Source: SLFT01 sp964493075 (GTDB taxonomy: Bacteria; Hydrogenedentota; Hydrogenedentia; Hydrogenedentales; CAITNO01). From it: 6,345 bases of DNA. Below the pieces are notes generated by a model that worked only from the letters and a program-made list of their open reading frames with translations, did no database searches and had not been told where the DNA came from. Position numbers and translations under genes: made by a program. The DNA is taken from NCBI GenBank assembly GCA_964493075.1, contig CAZBNU010000234.1, positions 1-6,345 on the forward strand. Reading direction: 5' to 3'. Below, in pieces: positions 1-5,288 of the stretch (its first letter is position 1; each line of letters opens with the position of its first letter).

Positions 1-49
1 ACCGTCATTCCCGTAGCCTACCGTCATTCCCGCGAAGGCGGGAATCCAG
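1..49. repeat. Tandem dispersed-repeat units, dRS3-like hairpin
   Basis: The 13-base string ACCGTCATTCCCG occurs at 1-13 and again at 20-32. The second copy continues into a perfect 8-bp hairpin: ATTCCCGC at 26-33, loop GAAG at 34-37, GCGGGAAT at 38-45, followed by CCAG. The first copy loses its right arm after CCCG. The core fits ATTCCC-N8-GGGAAT, the layout of the dRS3 repeats known from Neisseria; very similar hairpin repeats occur in many unrelated bacteria, so this does not identify the host. The window starts inside the array, so more units may lie to the left. It could also act as a terminator or processing hairpin for an upstream gene, but no T-run follows it. Confidence 0.75.
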
Positions 50-81
50 AAGGGCATATCAAGCATTGTATTCAACGCTTA

Positions 82-90
82 TGCTATTAT
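82..90 (+). promoter_or_regulatory. Candidate extended -10 promoter for the M20 peptidase gene
   Basis: TGC followed by TATTAT (85-90) forms an extended -10 element (TGn-TATTAT). No good -35 hexamer sits 16-18 bases upstream, which is common for extended -10 promoters. Transcription would begin near 97, giving a leader of about 32 bases before the ATG at 129. Confidence 0.4.
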
Positions 91-117
91 CAAATAAATG
101 TTTGCACCACGGTGAAG

Positions 118-126
118 AAAGGAAAG
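118..126 (+). promoter_or_regulatory. Ribosome binding site deciding the start at 129
   Basis: The purine run AAAGGAAAG ends two bases before the ATG at 129, with GGA five bases away. This supports 129 over the in-frame TTG at 66, which has no such site and would place 21 polar residues ahead of the hydrophobic N-terminus. Confidence 0.6.
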
Positions 127-128
127 TC

Positions 129-1595
129 ATGAAACGTATTTTTTTATTGATGCTGGCGGGAACAGCAGTACTGGTTGCGGCTTTAACCATTGTACTGACC
201 TATAACACACTGACCTACACCTCACTCCAGATAAAAATAGAACCAAGTCCCCTGCCTACCGTCAATCTTGACCGTGCTGTTGCGTCCCTTCAGGAGGCGG
301 TCCGCTTCAAAACCTTGAGTTATGAAGACCCGGCACAGTGGGATGCCGAACCCTTCCGTCAATATCACTTGATGCTCGAAGCGCAATTCCCTCTTGTTCA
401 CCAGCAGTTGAAGAAGGAAATAATTTCTGAATTGAGTCTGCTCTACACGTGGCAGGGATCAGCGCCCCAGGAAGAAGCGTTGATCCTGCTTGCCCATCAG
501 GACGTGGTCGCCGCACCGGATACAGAAGACTGGGAGCATCCGCCTTTTGATGGTGTTGTTGCGGACGGATTTGTCTGGGGACGTGGCACGCTGGATGACA
601 AGGGGAGCATGATTGGCATCCTGAACGCCGTGGAAACCTTGCTTGAACAGGGCTTCCAACCCAAACGAACAATATACCTGTGCTTTGGCCACGATGAGGA
701 GATTGGCGGCCAGAATGGGGCTGCAAAAATTTCCGAAACCCTGCAGCAACGCAACGTAACAGCGATGATGTCGCTGGACGAAGGGATGATGGTGGTTGAC
801 GGAGATGTGTTGGGCATGGCAGAAAAACTGGCGTTCGTCAGTCTCACAGAAAAGGGTTATCTCTCCCTTGAATTAACCGCCCACGGCAACCCCGGTCATG
901 CTTCCACCCCACCCCGGGAAACCACGCTGGGCATATTGTCCCGCGCTGTCACACGCCTGGAGTCCAATCCCATGCCCGCCACTATGCCGGAACCTGTGCG
1001 GCTGATGTTCCGCTACCTGGGACCGGAAATGCCCTTCCCCATGAATGCGATTTTTGCGAACCTGTGGCTCACAAAACCGTTGATCATGAAACAACTCGCC
1101 AGCGGACGCAACACCGATGCCGCCATCCGAACGACGACTGCCGTAACCATCATGGAAGGTGGAACCAAGGACAATGTGTTGCCTGCTGCTGCCCGGGCTG
1201 TAGTCAATTTCCGTCCCATTCCCGGCGAGACGATAGAACAGGTGATCGATCGGGTGCGCACCACCATCAACGATGACCGCATCGAAGTAACACCCCTGCG
1301 ACAACCCAATATATCACCGCCCATGGCCAGGGTGGATGTGCCAGCCTTCGAGGGATTGCACCGGACAATCCGCCAGATATTCCCCGAAGCGCTTGTCGCT
1401 CCGGCAATGATGATGGGAGGCAGTGACAACCATCATTACGCCGGCGTAGCAAAAGACCGATATGGATTCATGCCCGTCTGTTTAAGCGAGAAAGACCTTG
1501 AGCGAATCCACGGCCCAAATGAACGCATCAGTCTGGGAGCCTTCGAGCGAATGATCGGGTTTTACATGACTTTTGTGGAGAATGTCGCTGGCTGA
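129..1595 (+). CDS. Membrane-anchored M20 family metallopeptidase (carboxypeptidase S / PM20D1 type)
   Basis: This is a 488-residue zinc amidohydrolase of the M20 family, probably acting outside the cytoplasmic membrane. Residues 4-24 are a hydrophobic segment after a Lys-Arg start, with no clear cleavage site, so it reads as an anchor. All M20 landmarks are present. AHQD supplies metal ligand H123 and D125; GRGTLDDKG supplies bridging D156; HDEEIGG supplies the catalytic base E190 and ligand E191; LDEG supplies D217; and IHGPNERI near the C-terminus supplies H461. The dimerisation (lid) domain starts around 239 and includes NPGHAS with H257. The spacing, the late MMGGSDNHHY segment and the IHGPNE ending resemble yeast carboxypeptidase S and PM20D1, which cleave C-terminal residues or N-acyl amino acids. 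The exact substrate is unknown. No terminator is visible before the convergent neighbour, which ends 13 bases away. Confidence 0.93.
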   Translation: MKRIFLLMLAGTAVLVAALTIVLTYNTLTYTSLQIKIEPSPLPTVNLDRAVASLQEAVRFKTLSYEDPAQWDAEPFRQYHLMLEAQFPLVHQQLKKEIISELSLLYTWQGSAPQEEALILLAHQDVVAAPDTEDWEHPPFDGVVADGFVWGRGTLDDKGSMIGILNAVETLLEQGFQPKRTIYLCFGHDEEIGGQNGAAKISETLQQRNVTAMMSLDEGMMVVDGDVLGMAEKLAFVSLTEKGYLSLELTAHGNPGHASTPPRETTLGILSRAVTRLESNPMPATMPEPVRLMFRYLGPEMPFPMNAIFANLWLTKPLIMKQLASGRNTDAAIRTTTAVTIMEGGTKDNVLPAAARAVVNFRPIPGETIEQVIDRVRTTINDDRIEVTPLRQPNISPPMARVDVPAFEGLHRTIRQIFPEALVAPAMMMGGSDNHHYAGVAKDRYGFMPVCLSEKDLERIHGPNERISLGAFERMIGFYMTFVENVAG

Positions 1596-1608
1596 AAAGC
1601 GTGCGCTA

Positions 1609-2319
1609 CTACTCGTCTTTTAGACTGAGCATCAGCCGCACCTCTCCCCTGCCAATGTTTAGTTTCTCCGCAATCTGTGTAACATCCATGCCTGCGGCGT
1701 GGTAGGCTTCCACCTGCCGCTGCAACGATAAATCGGATGCCTCAATACCGTCCTCCAGCACGTCGTCTGCCGGGGGAAATGGTGCTTCTTTCTCTGCATT
1801 CCGCTGGGATTCCAGCAGGGTACGGAAAGCGCTGCGGGCCTTGTCGGGATTCACAGGATTTTCAGGAATGCGCTCGATGTCATGCACATTCGGTAGTGCA
1901 ATGCGTTTACGCCGCTCAAAAGAACGACCCGTCTGTATCATTTCGTCCAGTTCCCCAACCTGACGCTGGATGCTTTTGATTTCCAGGGATACCGTCTCCA
2001 GTTCCCGGGTCAACAGACGCTGGCGCTCGTACAGATCCTCATTACGATCTAGGCTCTGTCCCAGCACCTGCTTCACCATCTGCATCTTTTTATCCAAATC
2101 ATCGTTGAACGCAGCGGCCAGTTGCTTTTGCTGTTCCACTATCCCGCGCATGGTCTGGAAAAGGGCATTTACATCACCGATATCTTCATGGGTCTGCGCC
2201 ATGCGCCTTTTGTCGTCCCGATCCCGCTTCCAGTACATCACACTGAAAAGCAAAAAACAGGAAACGGAGACAAAGCCCATAACATACAAAAGGTAACTGA
2301 TGATTAACTGCAATGTCAT
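1609..2319 (-). CDS. Membrane-anchored coiled-coil protein with C-terminal HTH-like domain (SwrB / DUF6115-like architecture)
   Basis: This is a 236-residue protein of unknown function. Residues 6-29 form one hydrophobic transmembrane helix, followed at once by the basic stretch WKRDRDDKRR, which predicts a cytoplasmic body. Residues 45-130 are rich in Glu, Gln, Lys and Leu and look like a long coiled coil. A low-complexity acidic and proline-containing linker follows (about 145-198). Residues 200-233 (VEAYHAAGMDVTQIAEKLNI then GRGEVRLMLSL) read as a short helix-turn-helix with the sense 'variable residues, AxG, I-A-x-x-L-x-I-G-x-G-E-V-x-L-x-L'. That pattern resembles the C-terminal domain of flagellum-associated proteins such as Bacillus SwrB and the DUF6115/DUF2802 group. 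No flagellar gene lies nearby, so the link is structural only. The start at 2319 has a weak site (GGGAA, eight bases upstream). It stands alone, divergent from the ROK-like gene. Confidence 0.8.
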   Translation of the reverse strand: MTLQLIISYLLYVMGFVSVSCFLLFSVMYWKRDRDDKRRMAQTHEDIGDVNALFQTMRGIVEQQKQLAAAFNDDLDKKMQMVKQVLGQSLDRNEDLYERQRLLTRELETVSLEIKSIQRQVGELDEMIQTGRSFERRKRIALPNVHDIERIPENPVNPDKARSAFRTLLESQRNAEKEAPFPPADDVLEDGIEASDLSLQRQVEAYHAAGMDVTQIAEKLNIGRGEVRLMLSLKDE

Positions 2320-2406
2320 CTATCGTGTTCCCGCGATTATGCTAGCGTACAAGCGCATCGCATTCCTTGCTGATTACACACCGCCACATCTTCATCTCTT
2401 GCAGAT

Positions 2407-2436
2407 AGCATACACCTGTGCAATGACAGTATGCAA
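2407..2436 (-). promoter_or_regulatory. Weak candidate promoter for the coiled-coil protein gene
   Basis: On the minus strand TTGCAT (2436-2431) and TATGCT (2412-2407) are separated by 18 bases. This would give a leader of about 85-90 bases before the ATG at 2319. The -10 match is only moderate, and a CATAAT closer to the gene leaves too little leader, so this is a tentative assignment. Confidence 0.28.
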
Positions 2437-2470
2437 AAGAAGTAAAACCCGCGTCCCACATACTTTCCTT

Positions 2471-2500
2471 TTGCGGTTCACCGCCAACATGCGTTATCAT
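2471..2500 (+). promoter_or_regulatory. Candidate sigma70-type promoter for the ROK-like gene
   Basis: TTGCGG (2471-2476) and TATCAT (2495-2500) are separated by 18 bases. Transcription would begin near 2507, leaving a leader of roughly 98 bases that contains the palindrome at 2522-2542. An overlapping CATAAT at 2498-2503 is an alternative -10 with poorer spacing. Confidence 0.42.
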
Positions 2501-2521
2501 AATGTCGCTGGCATTGTTTCG

Positions 2522-2542
2522 GGTTGAATGCCGCATTCAACC
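2522..2542. promoter_or_regulatory. 21-base perfect palindrome, candidate operator or leader hairpin
   Basis: GGTTGAATGC (2522-2531) and its exact reverse complement (2533-2542) flank a single central C. The odd-length dyad lies about 15 bases downstream of the predicted start of transcription and 62 bases ahead of the ATG at 2605. That is a usual place for a repressor site that blocks RNA polymerase. As RNA it could fold into a 9-bp stem with a CCG loop. No regulator is encoded in the window, unless the helix-turn-helix-like protein next door binds it, which is doubtful for a membrane protein. Confidence 0.5.
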
Positions 2543-2590
2543 ATCGCACGAATGTCAGCCCATCATGCAACATTATTCACATTACCATAA

Positions 2591-2596
2591 AAGGAG
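2591..2596 (+). promoter_or_regulatory. Strong ribosome binding site deciding the start at 2605
   Basis: AAGGAG is separated from the ATG at 2605 by eight bases. It rules out the longer in-frame reading from the TTG at 2524, which lies inside the palindrome and has no such site. Confidence 0.8.
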
Positions 2597-2604
2597 TTCG
2601 TTCC

Positions 2605-3999
2605 ATGACCCTATCCTGGATGCTTGTACCGCCGACAACCACTCCCCCACTCGATCCTGATTTTCGTCCTGCCGTTTTAGCAAACCGAAAATTTGTTCAA
2701 GCCGTCAAGGAATCTGGCAACGCCGTGCCGCTGGTGCTGGCGCTGGAACGAAGCGACGGATCCATATCCCGGTTTGAAACCTGCGCCTTTGCCGAATCTC
2801 ATCCAAAAGCAGAAGCCAACAAGTTTTACGCGGAACGGCTGTTGAAATTCTTATTATGGCAGTGCGGAGGCTACAAGGTCTACGTTGGCGGTCCTGCCTC
2901 TGTTGCCACCTACCTGCAGCAATGCTATCAATCAGACGGGCTTCGCAAATTCGACTTTGAGTTTATGGGCGAATCAATTTATGAAAAGCCGTTTACCATC
3001 GTGTCCTGCACTCCAGAAGAGGTTCCTGCAGCAACCGAAACGTCCATGCCGCTGGGGCGTCACTTGGAAGGTTGTCGCATTGGGTTTGACCTCGGCGCAT
3101 CGGACCGAAAAGTCAGCGCTGTCGTCGACGGCGAAGCCATCTACAGCGAAGAAGTGGTCTGGGAGCCGCGCAAGAACACCGACCCCGCCTACCATTACAA
3201 CGAAGTCATGACCGCCATCAAGACCGCCGCATCGAAAATGCCGCGTGTAGATGCCATTGGCGGCAGCTCGGCAGGGGTATATGTCAACAACCGCGCCATG
3301 GTGGCCTCCCTGTTCCGGGGCATCCCCAAAGACCGCTTTCACGAAATACACGACATGTTCCTGCGCATCGGCAAGGAACTGGGCGTGCCGCTCGTTATCG
3401 TCAACGACGGTGAAGTCACCGCACTGGCAGGTTCCATGTCGTTGGAGGATAACGGGGTACTGGGCATTGCACTAGGTTCCAGCGAAGCGGGCGGTTATGT
3501 GAATCTCGACGGCAACATCACCGGCTGGCTCAACGAGCTCGCCTTCTGTCCCGTGGACTATAACCCCAACGCCCCCGTGGAGGAGTGGTCCGGCGATTAT
3601 GGTGTAGGTGCAAACTATTTCTCGCAACAATGCGTGTTCCGCCTGGCACCAAAAGCGGGCATCGAACTTCCCGAAGACCTGCTCCTTGCCGATAAGTTGA
3701 AACTGGTACAGGAAAAACTGGAGTCCGGCCACGAAGGCGCACGCAAAATCTGGGAGACCATGGGCGTGTACATGGGCTACACCCTCGCCCACTACGCCGA
3801 CTTTTATGACATCAAACACGCACTCATCCTGGGACGCTGCACCTCCGGCAGCGGCGGCGATATCATTCTCGACGGCGCGAACAAAATACTGCAAAACGAG
3901 TTCCCCGAACTTGCAAAAAAAATGCACATCCAACTCCCCGACGAAAAAAGCCGCCGCGTAGGCCAATCCATCGCTGCCGCAAGCCTGCCACAACTATAG
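2605..3999 (+). CDS. ROK-like sugar kinase / ASKHA-fold protein with N-terminal extension
   Basis: This is a 464-residue, probably cytoplasmic protein. The region from about 157 onward has the ASKHA (hexokinase/actin) order of motifs seen in ROK glucokinases and related regulators. IGFDLGASDRKV (159-170) is a phosphate-1 loop. IGGSSAG (218-224) replaces the usual 'G-x-x-PG' stretch. GVPLVIVNDGEVTALAG (260-276) contains N267-D268, matching the ROK 'ENDANAAA' motif whose Asp is catalytic. GIALGSSEAGGYVNLDGNI (286-304) matches the second glycine-rich loop. ALILGRCTSGSGGD (406-419) sits where the adenosine loop should be. The ROK zinc motif CxCGxxGCxE is absent, and where GEIGH is expected there is NELAF (310-314). 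Residues 1-150 form an extension I do not recognise. It carries no clear DNA-binding helix-turn-helix, so this is not a standard ROK repressor. Phosphorylation of a sugar is plausible but unproven. An intrinsic terminator follows at 4065. Confidence 0.75.
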   Translation: MTLSWMLVPPTTTPPLDPDFRPAVLANRKFVQAVKESGNAVPLVLALERSDGSISRFETCAFAESHPKAEANKFYAERLLKFLLWQCGGYKVYVGGPASVATYLQQCYQSDGLRKFDFEFMGESIYEKPFTIVSCTPEEVPAATETSMPLGRHLEGCRIGFDLGASDRKVSAVVDGEAIYSEEVVWEPRKNTDPAYHYNEVMTAIKTAASKMPRVDAIGGSSAGVYVNNRAMVASLFRGIPKDRFHEIHDMFLRIGKELGVPLVIVNDGEVTALAGSMSLEDNGVLGIALGSSEAGGYVNLDGNITGWLNELAFCPVDYNPNAPVEEWSGDYGVGANYFSQQCVFRLAPKAGIELPEDLLLADKLKLVQEKLESGHEGARKIWETMGVYMGYTLAHYADFYDIKHALILGRCTSGSGGDIILDGANKILQNEFPELAKKMHIQLPDEKSRRVGQSIAAASLPQL

Positions 4000-4025
4000 A
4001 AGATATGCAACTACTGCTTGCTACT

Positions 4026-4050
4026 CATTACGAAATACACCTTCGTAATG
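4026..4050. repeat. Perfect 9-bp inverted repeat after the ROK-like gene
   Basis: CATTACGAA (4026-4034), a 7-base loop, and TTCGTAATG (4042-4050) form a perfect stem beginning 27 bases after the stop codon. No T-run follows, so on its own it is a poor terminator. It may stabilise the 3' end of the transcript or be part of a repeat element that also includes 4058-4118. Confidence 0.6.
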
Positions 4051-4057
4051 ATCTGGC

Positions 4058-4118
4058 AACGTAGAAGAGCCATCCTTGGCTCTTTGTCTTAACGCGCCAA
4101 GGATGCCGCGTCTACGTT
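4058..4118. repeat. 61-base imperfect inverted repeat overlapping the methyltransferase 3' end
   Basis: AACGTAGA (4058-4065) pairs with TCTACGTT (4111-4118), and CATCCTTGGC (4071-4080) pairs with GCCAAGGATG (4096-4105). Between them a 5x5 stretch still offers two G-C pairs, so the arms match at 20 of 23 positions around a 15-base loop. Positions 4089-4118 are the last nine codons plus stop of the methyltransferase, and the repeat edge coincides with a codon edge. The structure shares its left arm with the terminator at 4065-4090, so the two folds exclude each other. It may serve as the leftward terminator or be a small inserted repeat. Confidence 0.65.
4065..4090 (+). terminator. Intrinsic terminator of the ROK-like gene
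   Basis: AAGAGCCA (4065-4072), loop TCCT (4073-4076) and TGGCTCTT (4077-4084) form a perfect 8-bp stem. The T-rich tail TGTCTT (4085-4090) follows. It ends rightward transcripts 65-90 bases after the ROK-like stop and overlaps the stop codon of the convergent methyltransferase gene. Confidence 0.7.
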
Positions 4119-4826
4119 ACTTTTTTCTGGGTTCCTGCTTTTTGCGCCCTCTTTCTTCATAATAAACAAGTAATTAAAACCACGCAGAAAATAGTTGCCT
4201 TCAACAGCGGCTTTGTGCCAGTTGCCTCGGTCGAGTTTGTTATTGCGGCGGGTAACACAGATGATGTCCACGGGAACAAAATGTTGGCGCAAGATACCGA
4301 ACAGTTCAAAGCCTATCGGACAGAAGGGCGCGCCTTTCTTGAAGGAATCGGACACGTACAATGCAGCATGACGTTCTGGTTTTAGGATGCGGTGCATTTC
4401 TGCGATTACCAACGACATGGCTTCGTAGTAGCCGGACTCATGGGCATCCAGTTTTCCTATGCAACGAGGATCGTCGCTGTAGGCCACGTGGGTGGAATAG
4501 GGCGGGTCCACAAAGGCGAAGGCTGCCTTTTCATCTTCCAGAGGCAGTTTTCGCGCATCGCAATTAAAGATGTCCTTGCGCGTCACGTTCACATCATAAC
4601 CCAGTGCGCGCCGCCCCAAATCGCGGGCCACATCCAACGTGGTGCCGCTGCCCGCCATAGGATCCACAACCAATTCGCCCGGCTTGGTATACCGCTGCAA
4701 CAGATTCCAGATGATATAGGCAGGAGTCGCGCCGGTATAGTTTTTGTCCCCCTGGGTTTCATCACCGTATTGCTGCGATGGAAAATCCCACAGGGTAGTG
4801 GTCATTAATTCGGGCTTTTTGGCCAT
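4089..4826 (-). CDS. DNA methyltransferase (N6-adenine / N4-cytosine type, DPPY motif)
   Basis: This 245-residue S-adenosylmethionine-dependent enzyme probably methylates an exocyclic amino group of adenine or cytosine in DNA. Residues 28-45 (KNYTGATPAY onward) resemble motif X. VVDPMAGSGTT (53-63) is motif I, the cofactor loop. GYDVN (76-80) supplies the acidic residue of motif II, CDARKLP (89-95) resembles motif III, and DPPY (107-110) is catalytic motif IV. The order is X-I-IV, with about 135 residues after DPPY for the rest of the fold and any target recognition. HRILKPERHAALYVSD (145-160) is the expected later strand region. There is no restriction endonuclease or specificity gene nearby, so it appears to be an orphan methylase; RNA methylation cannot be excluded. 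It starts 33 bases after the ferredoxin stop and is probably co-transcribed with it. The final nine residues are encoded within an inverted repeat. AAAGAG lies just before the start at 4826. Confidence 0.85.
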   Translation of the reverse strand: MAKKPELMTTTLWDFPSQQYGDETQGDKNYTGATPAYIIWNLLQRYTKPGELVVDPMAGSGTTLDVARDLGRRALGYDVNVTRKDIFNCDARKLPLEDEKAAFAFVDPPYSTHVAYSDDPRCIGKLDAHESGYYEAMSLVIAEMHRILKPERHAALYVSDSFKKGAPFCPIGFELFGILRQHFVPVDIICVTRRNNKLDRGNWHKAAVEGNYFLRGFNYLFIMKKEGAKSRNPEKSNVDAASLAR

Positions 4827-4859
4827 TTTGCTCTTTCTAGCGGAAAATAAAATACGATA

Positions 4860-5114
4860 TCAGTATTCCGCAACAACAGTTCCTGTTTTGATAACTGCTT
4901 GACAGGCCAGCCGCTGATTATCTTCAAGCCCGATATCCTTTTCGGACTGGGTCTTCTCTTCGAGATTCTCCATGCCTTCCAGCACAGTTATGGTACATAA
5001 AGCGCATTGCCCAGCACGACATCCAAAGGGCACGCCCAAATCATCACAGGCATCCATAATTGGCGAACCATCAGGGATTTCTTTTTTCTCACCATCAATA
5101 ATGATTACGGCCAT
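4860..5114 (-). CDS. Plant-type [2Fe-2S] ferredoxin
   Basis: This is an 84-residue soluble electron carrier. The ligand pattern is complete: C32, C37 and C40 in GCRAGQCALC (C-x4-C-x2-C), with C71 after a 30-residue interval in QRLACQAV. This matches the adrenodoxin/plant-type beta-grasp ferredoxins, and the length is that of a minimal single-domain member. It is acidic around 44-66 (EGMENLEEKTQSEKD and so on), as expected for docking to a reductase. No reductase or oxygenase partner lies in the window. The start at 5114 has a good AGGAG six bases upstream. It is first in a two-gene leftward unit with the DNA methyltransferase, with no clear functional link. A related reading as a small ferredoxin-like subunit of an oxidoreductase is possible. 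Confidence 0.93.
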   Translation of the reverse strand: MAVIIIDGEKKEIPDGSPIMDACDDLGVPFGCRAGQCALCTITVLEGMENLEEKTQSEKDIGLEDNQRLACQAVIKTGTVVAEY

Positions 5115-5127
5115 TTTGCTCTCCTAA

Positions 5128-5142
5128 TGCGCTTGCAGCGCA
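5128..5142 (-). promoter_or_regulatory. Small leader hairpin beside the ferredoxin ribosome binding site
   Basis: On the minus strand TGCGCT and AGCGCA form a perfect 6-bp stem with a 3-base loop. It ends two bases before the AGGAG site at 5125-5121. It could tune translation or protect the messenger, but short GC-rich palindromes like this also occur by chance. Confidence 0.3.
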
Positions 5143-5169
5143 GGTTGTGTTTCATCGCATTCAGGGGAA

Positions 5170-5178
5170 AGTATACCA
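5170..5178 (-). promoter_or_regulatory. Candidate extended -10 promoter for ferredoxin-methyltransferase
   Basis: Reading leftward, TGG-TATACT (5178-5170) is an extended -10 element with five of six matches to TATAAT. No clear -35 hexamer stands at normal spacing. Transcription would begin near 5163, giving a leader of about 49 bases to the ATG at 5114. Confidence 0.5.
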
Positions 5179-5217
5179 AATATGATAGACGACAATCAGA
5201 ATAATACCCTTGGCAAG

Positions 5218-5246
5218 TTGCGTCCTGTCTCGTAAGCAGGTACAAT
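5218..5246 (+). promoter_or_regulatory. Sigma70-type promoter for the secreted propeller gene
   Basis: TTGCGT (5218-5223) and TACAAT (5241-5246) are separated by exactly 17 bases, the best promoter match in the window. Transcription would begin near 5253, about 36 bases before the ATG at 5289. It lies back to back with the leftward ferredoxin promoter, the two -10 elements being about 65 bases apart. Confidence 0.6.
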
Positions 5247-5288
5247 GCTGATGGTATCCATCCCCCGAAAAAAGGAGATTTTGCTTCA

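Noticed and set aside
66..128. Longer N-terminus of the M20 protein from the TTG at 66
   Set aside because: It overlaps the predicted -10 element, has no ribosome binding site and adds 21 polar residues before a hydrophobic anchor; the ATG at 129 has a good site.
1598..1607. Hairpin between the convergent genes at 1595/1609 as a terminator
   Set aside because: The stem is only 4 bp with a 2-base loop and has no adequate T-run.
1581..2512. 12-base match AATGTCGCTGGC at 1581-1592 and 2501-2512
   Set aside because: One copy is coding and the other intergenic, with no flanking similarity; probably chance.
2524..2604. Longer N-terminus of the ROK-like protein from the TTG at 2524
   Set aside because: The TTG lies inside the palindrome and lacks a ribosome binding site, whereas AAGGAG stands eight bases before the ATG at 2605.
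3472..3993. Antisense reading frame of 173 codons
   Set aside because: It lies opposite the ROK-like gene, has no family-like motifs and is explained by the codon bias of the coding strand.
4089..5114. Restriction-modification or other defence system around the methyltransferase
   Set aside because: No endonuclease, specificity subunit, helicase or other defence gene is present; the only partner is a ferredoxin.
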